From assembly GCF_000783395.1 (NCBI RefSeq), contig NZ_JSFK01000003.1:124135-188134 (forward strand): 64,000 nt of DNA. The letters are read 5' to 3'. This document shows positions 44,446-52,506 of this stretch, in pieces. A model generated the notes under the pieces. The model was not told the origin of the DNA. It was given only the letters and a program-made list of their open reading frames with translations, and searched no databases. This DNA is from Pseudomonas chlororaphis (GTDB taxonomy: Bacteria > Pseudomonadota > Gammaproteobacteria > Pseudomonadales > Pseudomonadaceae). Numbering within the stretch: position 1 is the first letter of the stretch; each line of letters starts with the position of its first letter. Both the position numbers and the translations under genes were made by a program.

Positions 44446-44655
44446 GTAAAAGCGGGAATCCCTGACCTGCCTGTATCAGGGTTCCCAAAAGGATGGACTT
44501 CGCTGTTGGCGTCGGTCCGGTGTAAAGAGGGAACCCCCGGCCTGCCTGTACCAAGGATCCCAAAAGGGTGGGCTCGTCGCGTTGCGGTATGAGCCCGGTG
44601 TAAAGAGGGGAATCCCCGGCCTGCCTGTACCAAGGTCCCCGAAACGGGTGGTGAA
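44446..44655. repeat. Three tandem ~77-base repeats with internal hairpins
   Basis: Units start at about 44446, 44522 and 44600 with GTAAA(A)G-GGGAA. Each contains the constant core CCTGCCTGTA at 44466, 44541 and 44620. In unit 1 the core is the loop of an inverted repeat, GGGAATCCCTGA against TCAGGGTTCCC (44454-44486); the stems of units 2 and 3 are weaker. No protein is convincingly encoded. Confidence 0.8.
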
Positions 44656-44733
44656 ACGAATCACCTGTGAGAGGTATTGCAGGGGGCGTGCCAGGTTTTC
44701 GTTTATTGAAACAAAAAAGCTGATCAGAAACGT

Positions 44734-44768
44734 GAAAGCCCCGGAGTTCGGGGCTTTCGTGTTTTTGG
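44734..44768 (+). terminator. Hairpin terminator downstream of the LRR cluster
   Basis: GAAAGCCCCG (44734-44743) pairs with CGGGGCTTTC (44749-44758), followed by GTGTTTTTGG. It is the first good intrinsic terminator after the LRR genes. Confidence 0.75.
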
Positions 44769-44860
44769 AGAGTGGGGTTTTCTGTGTTTTCAGGAAGGCG
44801 TGTGGCGATGCGGCTGTGCGCGATCGCGGGTCATTGTGCATTGATGCGGTGCACGGTGGC

Positions 44861-45038
44861 CCCTCACCCTAACCCTCCCGAAACGTCGGACCGCCCATAG
44901 GGAGAGGGGACTGACCGAGTTGCCCGGTCAAGTTACGCCAACCTGAAATATTGAGCCGAACTCAGGTTTTGAAAACACCCAGGATCTGTGCCCTCTCCCA
45001 TTGAGAGAGGGCTGGGCGGGCGGTGTTCCGATCAGGGC
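44861..45038. repeat. Split CCCCTCACCC / GGGAGAGGG repeat element
   Basis: CCCCTCACCCTAACCCTCCC at 44861 and CCCTCTCCCATTGAGAGAGG at 44991, followed by GCTGGGCGGGCGGTG, are two parts of an element also present at 54427-54649. It is purely intergenic, between the LRR cluster and ntrC. Confidence 0.75.
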
Positions 45039-45075
45039 CTGGATTTCGAATTCACATCCTCAAGCGCACAAACCG

Positions 45076-46512
45076 TTAACCCTCATCCCCCTCATCATCA
45101 TCCCCACCATCCACTTTCATACCCAGTTCCTTGATCTTGCGCGTCAGGGTATTACGCCCCCAACCGAGCAAAACCGCGGCATCACGCCGACGCCCGGCGG
45201 TGTGCTTAAGAGCCGTTTCGATCATGATCCGCTCAAACGCCGGCACCGCGCTGTCGAGCAGACTCGACTGGCCACGCGCCAAGGCCTGGTCGGCCCACTG
45301 ACGCAGCGCCTGCTCCCAATTGGTCACCGGTGCCGAGTCCTGCGGCAGGTTCAGCAGCTCCGGCGGCAGGTCGCTGATATGCACTTCACGCCCGGACGCC
45401 ATCACGGTGATCCAGCGGCAGGTGTTCTCCAGCTGGCGCACGTTACCGCCCCACGGCAGGTTCTTCAGGTATTCCTCGGTCTCGCTTTTCAGCAATTTCG
45501 GCTCGACCGCCAGTTCTTGTGCGGCGCGGCTGAGGAAGTGCTTGGCCAGGGTCGGAATGTCTTCGCGACGATCCGACAGGCGCGGGATGTGGATGCGGAT
45601 CACGTTGAGGCGATGGAACAAGTCCTCACGGAATTTCCCGGCGTGTACCAGGGTTTCCAGATTCTGGTGCGTCGCGGCGATGATGCGCACGTCGACTTTG
45701 ACCGGCACATGCCCGCCCACGCGATAGAACTCGCCATCCGCCAGAACCCGCAGCAAACGGGTTTGCGTATCTGCCGGCATATCGCCGATTTCATCGAGGA
45801 ACAGCGTGCCGCCGTCAGCCTGCTCAAAACGCCCGCGACGCAGGTTCGCCGCACCGGTGAACGCGCCTTTCTCATGCCCGAACAGTTCGGATTCCATCAG
45901 ATCCTTTGGAATCGCCGCCATGTTCAGCGCGATGAACGGCGAGGCCGCGCGCGGGCTGTGGCGGTGCAGGGCATGGGCGACCAGTTCTTTACCGGTACCG
46001 GATTCGCCGTTGATCAGCACGGTGATGTTGGAGTGGCTCAAGCGACCGATGGCGCGAAACACTTCCTGCATCGCCGGCGCTTCGCCGATGATTTCCGGGG
46101 TACGGGTCAGCGCCGGCACGACTTCCAGGCCTTGCTGTTCTTGGGCGTGCTGGTTGGCACGTTTGACCAGCGACACCGCCTCATCAACGTCGAACGGCTT
46201 CGGCAAGTACTCGAACGCGCCGCCCTGATACGAGGCGACAGCGCTGTCCAGATCGGAGTGAGCGGTCATGATGATGACCGGCAACCGTGGGTGCTGTTCG
46301 CGAATCCGCGCCAGAAGGTCCAGACCGCTGGCACCGGGCATGCGAATGTCGGAAATGATCACGTCCGGCTGCTGACGGGCCAGACGACTCATCACGCCAT
46401 CGGCGCTGTCGAAGCTCTGGGTGGTCATGCCTTCCTGCTGCAAGGCTTTTTCCAGGACCCAACGGATAGAACGGTCGTCATCGACGATCCACACGGTTTC
46501 ACTACGGCTCAT
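45076..46512 (-). CDS. ntrC: Nitrogen regulation response regulator NR(I)
   Basis: A 478-residue sigma-54 activator. The receiver domain has the phospho-acceptor Asp in IISDIRMPG near residue 55. The AAA+ domain has Walker A GESGTGKE, the sigma-54 contact loop GAFTGA, and Walker B LFLDEIGDMP. A Fis-type helix-turn-helix lies at the C-terminus (RRRDAAVLLGWGRNTLTRKI). When phosphorylated by NtrB under nitrogen limitation it activates glnA and other nitrogen genes. It overlaps ntrB by four bases. The C-terminus ends in an acidic Asp/Glu/Gly run. Confidence 0.97.
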   Translation of the reverse strand: MSRSETVWIVDDDRSIRWVLEKALQQEGMTTQSFDSADGVMSRLARQQPDVIISDIRMPGASGLDLLARIREQHPRLPVIIMTAHSDLDSAVASYQGGAFEYLPKPFDVDEAVSLVKRANQHAQEQQGLEVVPALTRTPEIIGEAPAMQEVFRAIGRLSHSNITVLINGESGTGKELVAHALHRHSPRAASPFIALNMAAIPKDLMESELFGHEKGAFTGAANLRRGRFEQADGGTLFLDEIGDMPADTQTRLLRVLADGEFYRVGGHVPVKVDVRIIAATHQNLETLVHAGKFREDLFHRLNVIRIHIPRLSDRREDIPTLAKHFLSRAAQELAVEPKLLKSETEEYLKNLPWGGNVRQLENTCRWITVMASGREVHISDLPPELLNLPQDSAPVTNWEQALRQWADQALARGQSSLLDSAVPAFERIMIETALKHTAGRRRDAAVLLGWGRNTLTRKIKELGMKVDGGDDDEGDEG

Positions 46513-47594
46513 GTCGATGTGGCTCCTTGTTCCAGTGGCAGAAAGATCGAGAAGGTGGTGTGGCCTGGATGGCTGTCACACTCGATCAGGCCCTGGTGCT
46601 GGCTGATGATGTTCTGGGTAATGGCCAGGCCCAGCCCGGTACCGTCCGGGCGACCGCTGACCATGGGAAAGAAAATGGTTTCCTGAAGTTCCGCCGGGAT
46701 CCCCGGGCCGTTGTCGATGATCTCGATCTTGGTCACCAGACGATGGCGGACGTGGCCGATGGTGAACTGGCGCATGGTTCGGGTGCGCAGGCTGATGCGG
46801 CCCAGGCGCAGCTCGTTCTGGCTGCTGATCGCCTGCATCGCGTTGCGCACGATGTTCAACACCGCCTGAATCATTTGCTCGCGGTCGATCAAGACGTCGG
46901 GAATGCTTGGGTCGTAATCGCGCACCAAGGTGATGCAGCCCTGGCTTTCCGCTTCGACCAGTTGGCAAACGCGCTCCAGCACTTCGTGGACGTTGCACAT
47001 GGCCAGCGACGGCAGCTTGTTCGAGCCGAGCATGCGGTCGACCAGATTGCGCAGGCGATCGGCCTCTTCAATGATCACATTGGTGTAATCGCGCAGGCTG
47101 TCTTCCGGCAGTTCACGAGCCAGCAGTTGCGCGGCGCCACGGATGCCGCCGAGCGGATTCTTGATCTCGTGGGCGAGACCGCGCACCAGCATCTTGCTGG
47201 TTTCCTGCTTGGACAGCTGCGCTTCTTCCTTGGTGATCCGCAGCAAGCGGTCACGCGGATGGACTTCCAGCAGGAGCATGGTCGCGCCGTTGCTGAGGAT
47301 CGGCGTCACCGCGTAATCCACGGTCAACGTCTGGCCGGTGAGGGCGGTGAGCATCGCTTCACGTTTGGTAAACGGGTGCGCCTGCTCTACCGCTTGGCGC
47401 AACGAATTCAGCGCTTCAGTGGATTCAGTGAACAGCTCGCTGATGAATTGCCCATGGCTGCGCTGCCCGCTGATGGCGAGCAGCATCTCCGCCGCCGGGT
47501 TCATGTACTCAAGGCGCAATTCGGCGTCGAGCAGGATGGTGGCGGTGGTCAGGTTGTCGAGCAGCAAACGGTGGATTGCGTCGCTAATAGTCAT
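46509..47594 (-). CDS. ntrB: Nitrogen regulation sensor histidine kinase NR(II)
   Basis: A 361-residue soluble kinase. A PAS domain (LLDNLTTATILLDAELRLEY) precedes the H-box GLAHEIKNPLGGIR with the phosphorylated histidine near residue 138. The ATPase domain has N-box NIVRNAM, G1 DNGPGIP and G2 GTGLGLA. By family it phosphorylates or dephosphorylates NtrC under PII control. The ATG at 47594 gives the usual length; the open frame to 47690 adds a non-family extension. An NtrC-type site lies about 200 bases upstream. Confidence 0.97.
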   Translation of the reverse strand: MTISDAIHRLLLDNLTTATILLDAELRLEYMNPAAEMLLAISGQRSHGQFISELFTESTEALNSLRQAVEQAHPFTKREAMLTALTGQTLTVDYAVTPILSNGATMLLLEVHPRDRLLRITKEEAQLSKQETSKMLVRGLAHEIKNPLGGIRGAAQLLARELPEDSLRDYTNVIIEEADRLRNLVDRMLGSNKLPSLAMCNVHEVLERVCQLVEAESQGCITLVRDYDPSIPDVLIDREQMIQAVLNIVRNAMQAISSQNELRLGRISLRTRTMRQFTIGHVRHRLVTKIEIIDNGPGIPAELQETIFFPMVSGRPDGTGLGLAITQNIISQHQGLIECDSHPGHTTFSIFLPLEQGATST

Positions 47595-47688
47595 CGGAGC
47601 CTCTTTTGGGGGCGGAGCGTGCGCAAATAACAAGCGTCGGTGAACGGAAAATGCAAAAACCAAACCAAGGCTCTGAAAAGAAGCGTTC

Positions 47689-47707
47689 AACGCCTGAAAC
47701 AGGCGTT
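47689..47707. other. Hairpin between DUF4124 gene and ntrB
   Basis: AACGCCTG (47689-47696) pairs with CAGGCGTT (47700-47707) around AAA. On the minus strand it could attenuate read-through from the upstream gene, but no strong T-run follows. Confidence 0.45.
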
Positions 47708-47793
47708 TGACGCTCGTTTGCGTGGCATTCGGCCAGCCTTTGCGGGTACTTTCGAACCAAAATGGGTTGAGATCTGGGTATGGCGCAGACTAT

Positions 47794-47810
47794 TGCACCA
47801 ATATAGTGCA
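47794..47810 (-). promoter_or_regulatory. NtrC-binding site upstream of ntrBC
   Basis: TGCACCAATATAGTGCA is a near-perfect dyad matching the NtrC consensus TGCACY-N5-GGTGCA, about 200 bases ahead of ntrB. As at the enteric glnL promoter, it may let NtrC control its own operon. The function is inferred from the match and position. Confidence 0.7.
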
Positions 47811-47825
47811 CAAAGCTGAATGGCG

Positions 47826-48449
47826 TTAGAAGAAACGCAGGAAGGGATTTTTCGGCTCTGGCGGTTTGTCTTTCAGTGGGCATTCCGGACGGATGCCGTA
47901 ATCGTCCTTGGCGCAGGGTTTGACCTGACGTTTCTGTGCGAGGGAGATGCGTAGCATGTGAAACGGCTGGTTGGCGGTGCGTTCGACGGTACGGCCTTCG
48001 GCGTCGAGAATTTCGACGGAAAGGTTGTGGCTGCCACGGTCGATATTGTTCAGCGGAAACACTGGACTCAGGCCGGGCTCGCCGGTGGCCTGACCATCCA
48101 GTAGCAGGCGATAACGATGACCGCGTTGCAGGCCGGGTTCACTGGTCACACTAACGATGATTTCGCCGGCGCTGCTGCGAATCGTCGCATCGGGTTCGGG
48201 CACCAGAATGCGCAGCATGTCGTAGTGGAACGGCGGTTGTTCGACGGATTTTTTCGCCGTGGTGATCGGCGCAGCGGCGGTGGGATTGGCTGACATGCGA
48301 TTGCTGGTGGCGATCGGCACGCGTTTGGCGTTGCCGCGCGGTTGATCGGTATAGACGCGATTGCCTTGCGCATCGGTGTAGGTGAAGACCTCTGCTGAGG
48401 CCTGCAATGTCAGTAGTGTCAATACAGCGATGAGCCACGCGCGGATCAT
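47826..48449 (-). CDS. DUF4124-domain exported protein
   Basis: A 207-residue protein with a signal peptide (AWLIAVLTLLTLQASA) and the DUF4124 start FTYTDAQGNRVYTDQP, a short WW-like motif found in many pseudomonad envelope proteins. The rest has a beta-sandwich look (IIVSVTSEPGLQRGHRYRLL in pieces), with SHNLSVEILDAEGRTV. It is paralogous to the gene just upstream and overlaps it by four bases. Both lie between glnA and ntrBC, a conserved arrangement, but a nitrogen role is not shown. It ends CPLKDKPPEPKNPFLRFF. Confidence 0.9.
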   Translation of the reverse strand: MIRAWLIAVLTLLTLQASAEVFTYTDAQGNRVYTDQPRGNAKRVPIATSNRMSANPTAAAPITTAKKSVEQPPFHYDMLRILVPEPDATIRSSAGEIIVSVTSEPGLQRGHRYRLLLDGQATGEPGLSPVFPLNNIDRGSHNLSVEILDAEGRTVERTANQPFHMLRISLAQKRQVKPCAKDDYGIRPECPLKDKPPEPKNPFLRFF

Positions 48450-48958
48450 GGCTTGTGCACCCGCTGTACGCTGAGGGGAACTGGCAGGCTCTGCTGGATG
48501 ATCGTCTGTCCGTCGATCACCTGCACCGCGAGGCGATGCTCGCCGCGATCGACGTTCACCAGTTGCAGGCTCGGCACGTTGCTCGGTTGGCCATAGGGCA
48601 CGTCATCCAAGACCAGCCTCAATTGATGCGGTGATTGCAGGCGCGGCTTGATCAGTACCTGGACGGTGAACGTGCCGTTATTGGCGCGCAGGGCTTCTTC
48701 GCTGGGCAGGCCGGCGAGTTCCAGAATGTCGTAGGCATTGCGCGGTCGCTCACGGTTGTCGGCTTCGGGCGCGGGTGGTGCGCTCGGCGCCTGAGGCTCG
48801 ACACGGTTGAGCGGCGGCAATTCCACCGGTTGTGCCTGCACGCCGTCCGGCGAGTGATCGCTGTACACCGTGTGGCCGTTGGCATCGGTGTACTTGTAGA
48901 TCTGCGCGGCGGCGGGCAGGGCGATCAGCAGCAGAATGTAGAGAAAGGTGCGACCCAT
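48446..48958 (-). CDS. DUF4124-domain exported protein (paralogue)
   Basis: A 170-residue exported protein with signal MGRTFLYILLLIALPAAA and DUF4124 motif IYKYTDANGHTVYSDHSPDG. A proline-rich linker (QAPSAPPAPEADN) and a domain with HQLRLVLDDVPYGQP and GEHRLAVQVIDG follow; the latter aligns with its paralogue downstream. The ATG at 48958 opens directly on the signal peptide, whereas the open frame to 49030 does not. The pair overlap by four bases and are translationally coupled. Confidence 0.9.
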   Translation of the reverse strand: MGRTFLYILLLIALPAAAQIYKYTDANGHTVYSDHSPDGVQAQPVELPPLNRVEPQAPSAPPAPEADNRERPRNAYDILELAGLPSEEALRANNGTFTVQVLIKPRLQSPHQLRLVLDDVPYGQPSNVPSLQLVNVDRGEHRLAVQVIDGQTIIQQSLPVPLSVQRVHKP

Positions 48959-49057
48959 GAAATCGACCGGGATTGAAAGCGATGGGGTGCAGCATAGGAC
49001 AGGTGTGGCGGTTGACCCAACCCTGCACACATCCAGAGATCATTCATACACCACAAT

Positions 49058-49090
49058 TGATCGTTCCCACGCTCTGCGTGGGTACGATCA
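49058..49090. repeat. Minimal REP-like palindrome, GTTCCCACGC class
   Basis: TGATCGTTCCCACGCTCTGC followed by GTGGGTACGATCA. This 33-base copy keeps only the outer arms of the 110-base elements at 21535 and 35547, as if the middle had been deleted. Confidence 0.8.
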
Positions 49091-49115
49091 GCATCACGTC
49101 ATAAATGGCAGGCAA

Positions 49116-49147
49116 TAAAAAAGGCCTCCCGAAGGAGGCCTCTTTCA
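49116..49147 (-). terminator. Rho-independent terminator after glnA
   Basis: AGGCCTCC (49122-49129) pairs with GGAGGCCT (49134-49141). On the minus strand the stem is followed by a T-run (complement of the As at 49117-49122), 30 bases beyond the glnA stop. Confidence 0.9.
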
Positions 49148-49176
49148 CTCACGCCACGTAACGCAGCGCTACCGGA

Positions 49177-50583
49177 TCAGCAGCTGTAGTACAGCTCATA
49201 TTCCAGTGGGTGTACGAAGGTGCGAACCTTGATTTCTTCTTCCGATTTCAGCGCGATGTAAGCGTCGATGAAGTCGTCGGAGAATACGCCGCCCTTGGTC
49301 AGGAACGCGCGGCCCTTGTCCAGCTCTTCCAGGGCTTCTTTCAGGCTGCCGCAAACTTGCGGGATCTCTTTCGCCTCTTCAGGCGGCAGGTCGTACAGGT
49401 TTTTGTCGGCAGCGTCGCCTGGGTGGATCTTGTTCTGGATACCGTCCAGACCAGCCATCAGCAGTGCTGCGAAGGCCAGGTACGGGTTGGCAGCCGGATC
49501 CGGGAAGCGTGCTTCGATACGGCGGGCTTTCGGGCTTGACACGTAAGGAATACGGATCGAAGCAGAACGGTTGCGAGCCGAGTAGGCCAGCATCACTGGA
49601 GCTTCGAAGCCTGGAACCAGACGCTTGTACGAGTTGGTCGCCGGGTTGGTGAAGCCGTTCAGGGCCTTACCGTGCTTGATGATGCCGCCGATGAAGTACA
49701 GAGCGGTATCGGACAGGCCGGCATAGCCTTCACCTGCGAAGGTGTTCTTGCCGTCTTTCCAGATCGACATGTGTACGTGCATGCCCGAACCGTTGTCGCC
49801 GTACAGTGGCTTCGGCATGAAGGTCGCGGTGCGGCCGTATGCATCAGCAACGTTGTGCACAACGTACTTCAGGGTTTGGGTTTCGTCGGCTTTCTTCACC
49901 AGGGTGTTGAACTTGACGCCGATTTCGTTCTGGCCGGCAGTCGCCACTTCGTGGTGGTGAACTTCGACGGTCAGGCCCATTTCTTCCAGTGCGTTGCACA
50001 TGGAGGTACGGATTTCGTGGTCGTGGTCGAACGGCGGAACCGGGAAGTAACCACCTTTGACGCCTGGACGGTGACCTTTGTTGCCGCCTTCGATGTCCTG
50101 GTCGGACATCCACGAACCTTGCTCGGAGTAGATCTTGAACATCGAGCCGGAGATATCCGACTTGAATTTCACCGAGTCAAAGATGAAGAACTCAGGCTCT
50201 GGGCCAGCGAACACGGTGTCACCGATACCGGTGGCTTTCAGGTGTTCTTCGGCACGCTTGGCGATCGCACGTGGGTCGCGATCGTAGCCTTGCATGCTCG
50301 AAGGTTCGATGATGTCGCACACCAGGATCAGGGTGGCGTCTTCGGTGAACGGGTCGAGAACGGCAGTTTCGTCAACCGGCATCAGGATCATGTCGGAGGC
50401 TTCGATGCCTTTCCAGCCAGCGATGGAGGAACCGTCGAACATCTTGCCGACTTCGAAGAAGTCTTCATCCAGCGCATCGCGAGCCGGCATGGTCACGTGG
50501 TGCTGAGTGCCTTTGGTGTCCGTGAAGCGCAGATCAATCCACTTGACGTCATGATCTTTGATGAGTTGAACCGTCTTCGACAT
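49177..50583 (-). CDS. glnA: Glutamine synthetase, type I
   Basis: A 468-residue enzyme that makes glutamine from glutamate, ammonia and ATP and is the main ammonium-assimilation step. Signatures include [18 protein letters not shown] at the start, [20 protein letters not shown] and the adenylylation site Tyr397 in NLYDLPPEE, counted from the C-terminus. GGAGG lies five bases before the ATG. A sigma-54 promoter and NtrC-like sites lie upstream, consistent with NtrBC control from the adjacent locus. Confidence 0.99.
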   Translation of the reverse strand: MSKTVQLIKDHDVKWIDLRFTDTKGTQHHVTMPARDALDEDFFEVGKMFDGSSIAGWKGIEASDMILMPVDETAVLDPFTEDATLILVCDIIEPSSMQGYDRDPRAIAKRAEEHLKATGIGDTVFAGPEPEFFIFDSVKFKSDISGSMFKIYSEQGSWMSDQDIEGGNKGHRPGVKGGYFPVPPFDHDHEIRTSMCNALEEMGLTVEVHHHEVATAGQNEIGVKFNTLVKKADETQTLKYVVHNVADAYGRTATFMPKPLYGDNGSGMHVHMSIWKDGKNTFAGEGYAGLSDTALYFIGGIIKHGKALNGFTNPATNSYKRLVPGFEAPVMLAYSARNRSASIRIPYVSSPKARRIEARFPDPAANPYLAFAALLMAGLDGIQNKIHPGDAADKNLYDLPPEEAKEIPQVCGSLKEALEELDKGRAFLTKGGVFSDDFIDAYIALKSEEEIKVRTFVHPLEYELYYSC

Positions 50584-50681
50584 ATGTCCTCCGGGTGGCT
50601 TCGGGCTTAGTAGTGGATGCCCTTAGAATTTGGGTGATGCCGGCGCGAATACTCTGCCAAGGCAACCTGCCTCACAAGGGA

Positions 50682-50696
50682 GCAAATTGCATGCCA
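50682..50696 (-). promoter_or_regulatory. Sigma-54 promoter of glnA
   Basis: On the minus strand TGGCATGCAATTTGC matches TGGCAC-N5-TTGC with exact GG/GC spacing. Transcription would start near 50670, about 87 bases before the glnA start codon. Confidence 0.85.
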
Positions 50697-50799
50697 GTGC
50701 CCCAGCATGGGTTTTTTGCCCAAAATTCGCGCTTATAAAGGTGCAAAGCGCCTGAATGCGGAAAATCTCGCCCTCTAATGTAGCGTCGCGAATCGAAAA

Positions 50800-50816
50800 C
50801 GACCCGTTTTGGTGCA
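50800..50816 (-). promoter_or_regulatory. Candidate NtrC site upstream of the glnA promoter
   Basis: On the minus strand TGCACCAAAACGGGTCG has a perfect left half of the NtrC dyad and a degenerate right half, about 105 bases upstream of the sigma-54 promoter. A further TGCA-rich stretch lies at 50814-50833. Distance and spacing fit an enhancer. Confidence 0.6.
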
Positions 50817-50841
50817 TGCAAAACCTTCTGCACATTAACTG

Positions 50842-50870
50842 GTTAAACCTTGAGCAATTTCCGCTATAAT
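50842..50870 (+). promoter_or_regulatory. Candidate sigma-70 promoter of thiI
   Basis: A consensus TATAAT at 50865-50870 with a weak -35 GTTAAA at 50842-50847 and 17-base spacing. It is 43 bases before the thiI start and within 30 bases of the divergent glnA enhancer. Confidence 0.65.
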
Positions 50871-50912
50871 CCGCGCCCCCCTTTTTCGGCTGGCCGTTCG
50901 CGCGCTGTTTTC

Positions 50913-52367
50913 ATGAAACTAATCGTAAAAGTCTTCCCCGAGATCACCATCAAAAGCCGACCTGTCCGGACGAAATTCATCCGCCAGTTGGCCAAGAACA
51001 TCCGCACCGTGCTCCGTGACCTGGACCCGGCCGTGGTGGTGAACGGTGTGTGGGACAATCTCGAGCTGGAAACCCGCGTTACCGACGCCAAAGCCTTGAA
51101 AGAGATGGGTGAGCGCCTGACCTGCATGCCGGGCATAGCGCACTTTCTGCAGATCGACGAGTACCCGCTGGGCGACTTCGACGACATCACCGAGAAGTGC
51201 AAACAGCACTACGGCGATGCGCTGGCCGGGAAGATTTTCTCGGTGCGCTGCAAGCGTGCCGGCAAGCACACCTTCAGCTCGATGGACGTCGAAAAATACG
51301 TCGGCAGCAAGCTGCGTCGTGAGTGCGGTGCCGCCGGTATCGACCTGAAAGCGCCGGAAATCGAAGTCCGTATCGAAGTTCGCGACAAACGGTTGTTCGT
51401 CATTCACAGCCAGCACAACGGCATCGGCGGCTACCCGCTCGGCGCCCTGGAGCAGACGCTGGTATTGATGTCCGGCGGCTTTGACTCGACCGTTGCGGCC
51501 TACCAGATCATTCGTCGCGGCCTGATGACCCACTTCTGCTTCTTCAATCTGGGCGGTCGTGCCCATGAATTGGGCGTGATGGAAGTCGCGCATTTCATCT
51601 GGAAGAAGTACGGCAGCTCGCAACGCGTGCTATTTGTCAGTGTTCCGTTCGAAGAAGTGCTGGGCGAAATTCTCGGCAAAGTCGATAACAGTCATATGGG
51701 CGTCGTATTGAAGCGTATGATGTTGCGCGCGGCCTCCAACATCGCCGACCGTCTGCACATCGAAGCGCTGGTCACCGGCGAGGCGATCTCCCAGGTGTCG
51801 AGCCAGACCTTGCCGAACCTGTCGGTGATCGACTGTGTGACCGACAAACTGGTCCTGCGTCCGCTGATCGTGGCGCACAAGCAGGACATCATCGACACGG
51901 CCAACGAGATCGGCACCGCCGATTTCGCCCGGCACATGCCGGAATACTGCGGGGTCATTTCGGTCAACCCGAAAACTGCCGCCAAACGCGGTCGCGTTGA
52001 GCACGAAGAGAAAGAATTCGACATGGCGGTCCTCGAGCGTGCGCTCGAAAACGCCAAACTGGTGCCGATCGATCGGGTGATCGACGAATTGGGCCAGGAC
52101 GTACAGATTGAAGAAGTCAGCGAAGCACTGGCCGGCCAGATCGTGATCGACATCCGTCACCCGGATGCCGCCGAGGATGAGCCGCTGGAACTCGCTGGCG
52201 TAGAAGTACAGACGATGCCGTTCTACGCAGTGAACGCTCGTTTCAAGGAGCTGGATCCGACTCGCCAGTACCTGCTGTATTGCGACAAAGGCGTGATGAG
52301 TCGCCTGCATGCTCACCATTTGCTCAGTGAGGGGCATGCCAATGTGCGCGTTTATCGACCGAGCTAA
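50913..52367 (+). CDS. thiI: tRNA 4-thiouridine synthase / thiamine sulfur-transfer enzyme
   Basis: A 484-residue enzyme that thiolates U8 of tRNA and can supply sulfur for thiazole synthesis. Order: N-terminal ferredoxin-like and THUMP domains ([18 protein letters not shown] in pieces), the PP-loop [14 protein letters not shown] near residue 185, and a C-terminal rhodanese domain with the sulfur-carrying cysteine in [12 protein letters not shown] near 460. The ATG at 50913 ([15 protein letters not shown]) gives the classical start; the open frame from 50850 runs through the promoter. Confidence 0.97.
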   Translation: MKLIVKVFPEITIKSRPVRTKFIRQLAKNIRTVLRDLDPAVVVNGVWDNLELETRVTDAKALKEMGERLTCMPGIAHFLQIDEYPLGDFDDITEKCKQHYGDALAGKIFSVRCKRAGKHTFSSMDVEKYVGSKLRRECGAAGIDLKAPEIEVRIEVRDKRLFVIHSQHNGIGGYPLGALEQTLVLMSGGFDSTVAAYQIIRRGLMTHFCFFNLGGRAHELGVMEVAHFIWKKYGSSQRVLFVSVPFEEVLGEILGKVDNSHMGVVLKRMMLRAASNIADRLHIEALVTGEAISQVSSQTLPNLSVIDCVTDKLVLRPLIVAHKQDIIDTANEIGTADFARHMPEYCGVISVNPKTAAKRGRVEHEEKEFDMAVLERALENAKLVPIDRVIDELGQDVQIEEVSEALAGQIVIDIRHPDAAEDEPLELAGVEVQTMPFYAVNARFKELDPTRQYLLYCDKGVMSRLHAHHLLSEGHANVRVYRPS

Positions 52368-52506
52368 GTGCCCGGGGCTGTTTGCCTGTGGCCTGCGTCA
52401 CCGGCCCCCCGACACCGCCGTCAAGCTGTAACGGCCATGCCGGACACTACTGCTAATCGCTGCCAAGACTTGTCAGCAAACCGAATCCTCTGATCGAGAT
52501 ACACAA

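Larger units (their letters stand above)
44429..45075. other. Intergenic region between LRR gene 3 and ntrC
   Basis: This 647-base gap holds the tandem hairpin repeats, one terminator and the split repeat element described separately. No credible gene was seen; minus-strand open frames here read through the repeats and the end of LRR gene 3. Confidence 0.6.

Noticed and set aside
44250..44633. 127-residue minus-strand frame over the tandem repeats
   Set aside because: It covers the 3' end of LRR gene 3 and the hairpin repeats, giving repeated GTGRPGIP-like peptides. No ribosome site or homologous protein is recognised.
45001..46686. 561-residue plus-strand open frame over ntrC
   Set aside because: Antisense to a complete NtrC gene with all motifs; the translation shows no domain.
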